DNA of 6,407 nucleotides from Verrucomicrobiia bacterium. Its GTDB lineage: Bacteria > Verrucomicrobiota > Verrucomicrobiia > Limisphaerales > Palsa-1400. Each line of letters begins with the position of its first letter. Within the stretch, counting starts at the first letter, position 1. Position numbers and translations under genes: made by a program. The notes beneath the pieces were generated by a model that was not told the DNA's origin, ran no database searches, and was given only the letters and a program-made list of their open reading frames with translations. The stretch spans positions 1-6,407 of the forward strand of contig JAICXV010000141.1 of assembly GCA_025934545.1 (NCBI GenBank). The letters are read 5' to 3'. Positions 6,329 through 6,407 of this stretch are shown piece by piece.

Positions 6329-6407
6329 ATGGCATCCACGGTCAGAAAGACCCTCAAAATTGAGTCAGTCGAACCCGTCTTTGGGCTCCACTGGTTTGTC
6401 GGGGTGG
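6329..6407 (+). CDS. 5' end of an unrecognised gene, cut by the window edge
   Basis: Twenty-six codons are visible: MASTVRKTLKIESVEP and then VFGLHWFVGV, open to the window end. The start is supported by the ribosome site at 6314-6320, by a -35-like box and by the operator-like repeats just upstream. The basic N-terminus followed by an apolar stretch would suit the start of a membrane transporter, but this is too short to assign a family. It is the most likely target of regulation through the repeats at 6265-6303. Confidence 0.6.
   Translation, partial: MASTVRKTLKIESVEPVFGLHWFVGV

Noticed and set aside
1..6407. CRISPR array, tRNA/rRNA genes, insertion-sequence ends
   Set aside because: No spaced repeat array, no cloverleaf or rRNA-like stretch, and no transposase or terminal inverted repeat pair was seen.

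Overview
The window looks like chromosomal or island DNA of an alphaproteobacterium, most likely of the Rhizobiales. This rests on moderately high GC, GTG/TTG-prone starts, and a gene set (serine-glyoxylate-type aminotransferase, FCD-type GntR regulator, SMP-30/gluconolactonase-like protein) typical of rhizobial accessory catabolic regions. The assignment is inferred from gene character alone; no database search was possible.

Layout from left to right. (1) Positions 1-341, minus strand: a decayed fragment of a DUF4268-family protein (nuclease-like N-terminal half) with a frameshift, an in-frame stop and a 19-bp tandem duplication. (2) 618-1835, plus strand: an intact class V aminotransferase, best read as serine-glyoxylate aminotransferase. 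(3) 1836-2240: about 400 bases with no intact gene. They hold a probable LysR-regulator C-terminal remnant and an orphan Shine-Dalgarno/ATG followed by only three codons. (4) 2241-2969, plus strand: a GntR regulator with an FCD ligand-binding domain. (5) 3016-5040, minus strand: a full-length YyaL/SPATA20-type protein with a thioredoxin-like CHWC site. (6) 5160-6083, plus strand, divergent from (5): an SMP-30/gluconolactonase-like protein. (7) 6084-6328: a terminator-like hairpin, an AT-rich stretch, a candidate promoter and two strikingly similar inverted repeats. These lead into (8), the first 26 codons of a gene cut by the right edge (from 6329).

How the parts may work together. The aminotransferase would exchange amino groups between serine and glyoxylate, giving hydroxypyruvate and glycine. 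The SMP-30-like protein would hydrolyse a lactone or related ester. The GntR/FCD protein would sense a small organic acid. This could be a small carbon-acid utilisation locus, but the genes are not one operon and the link is inference. The YyaL-like gene looks like an unrelated insertion or housekeeping gene. The strongest regulatory signal is the pair of inverted repeats at 6265-6303, centred 20 bp apart, placed at the expected start region of the right-edge gene. The first one contains an exact match to the TNGTNNNACNA core described for FCD-type GntR regulators, so the GntR protein encoded here is a natural candidate to bind it. I found no clearly novel multi-gene system; the clearest items for follow-up are that operator pair and the gene debris.
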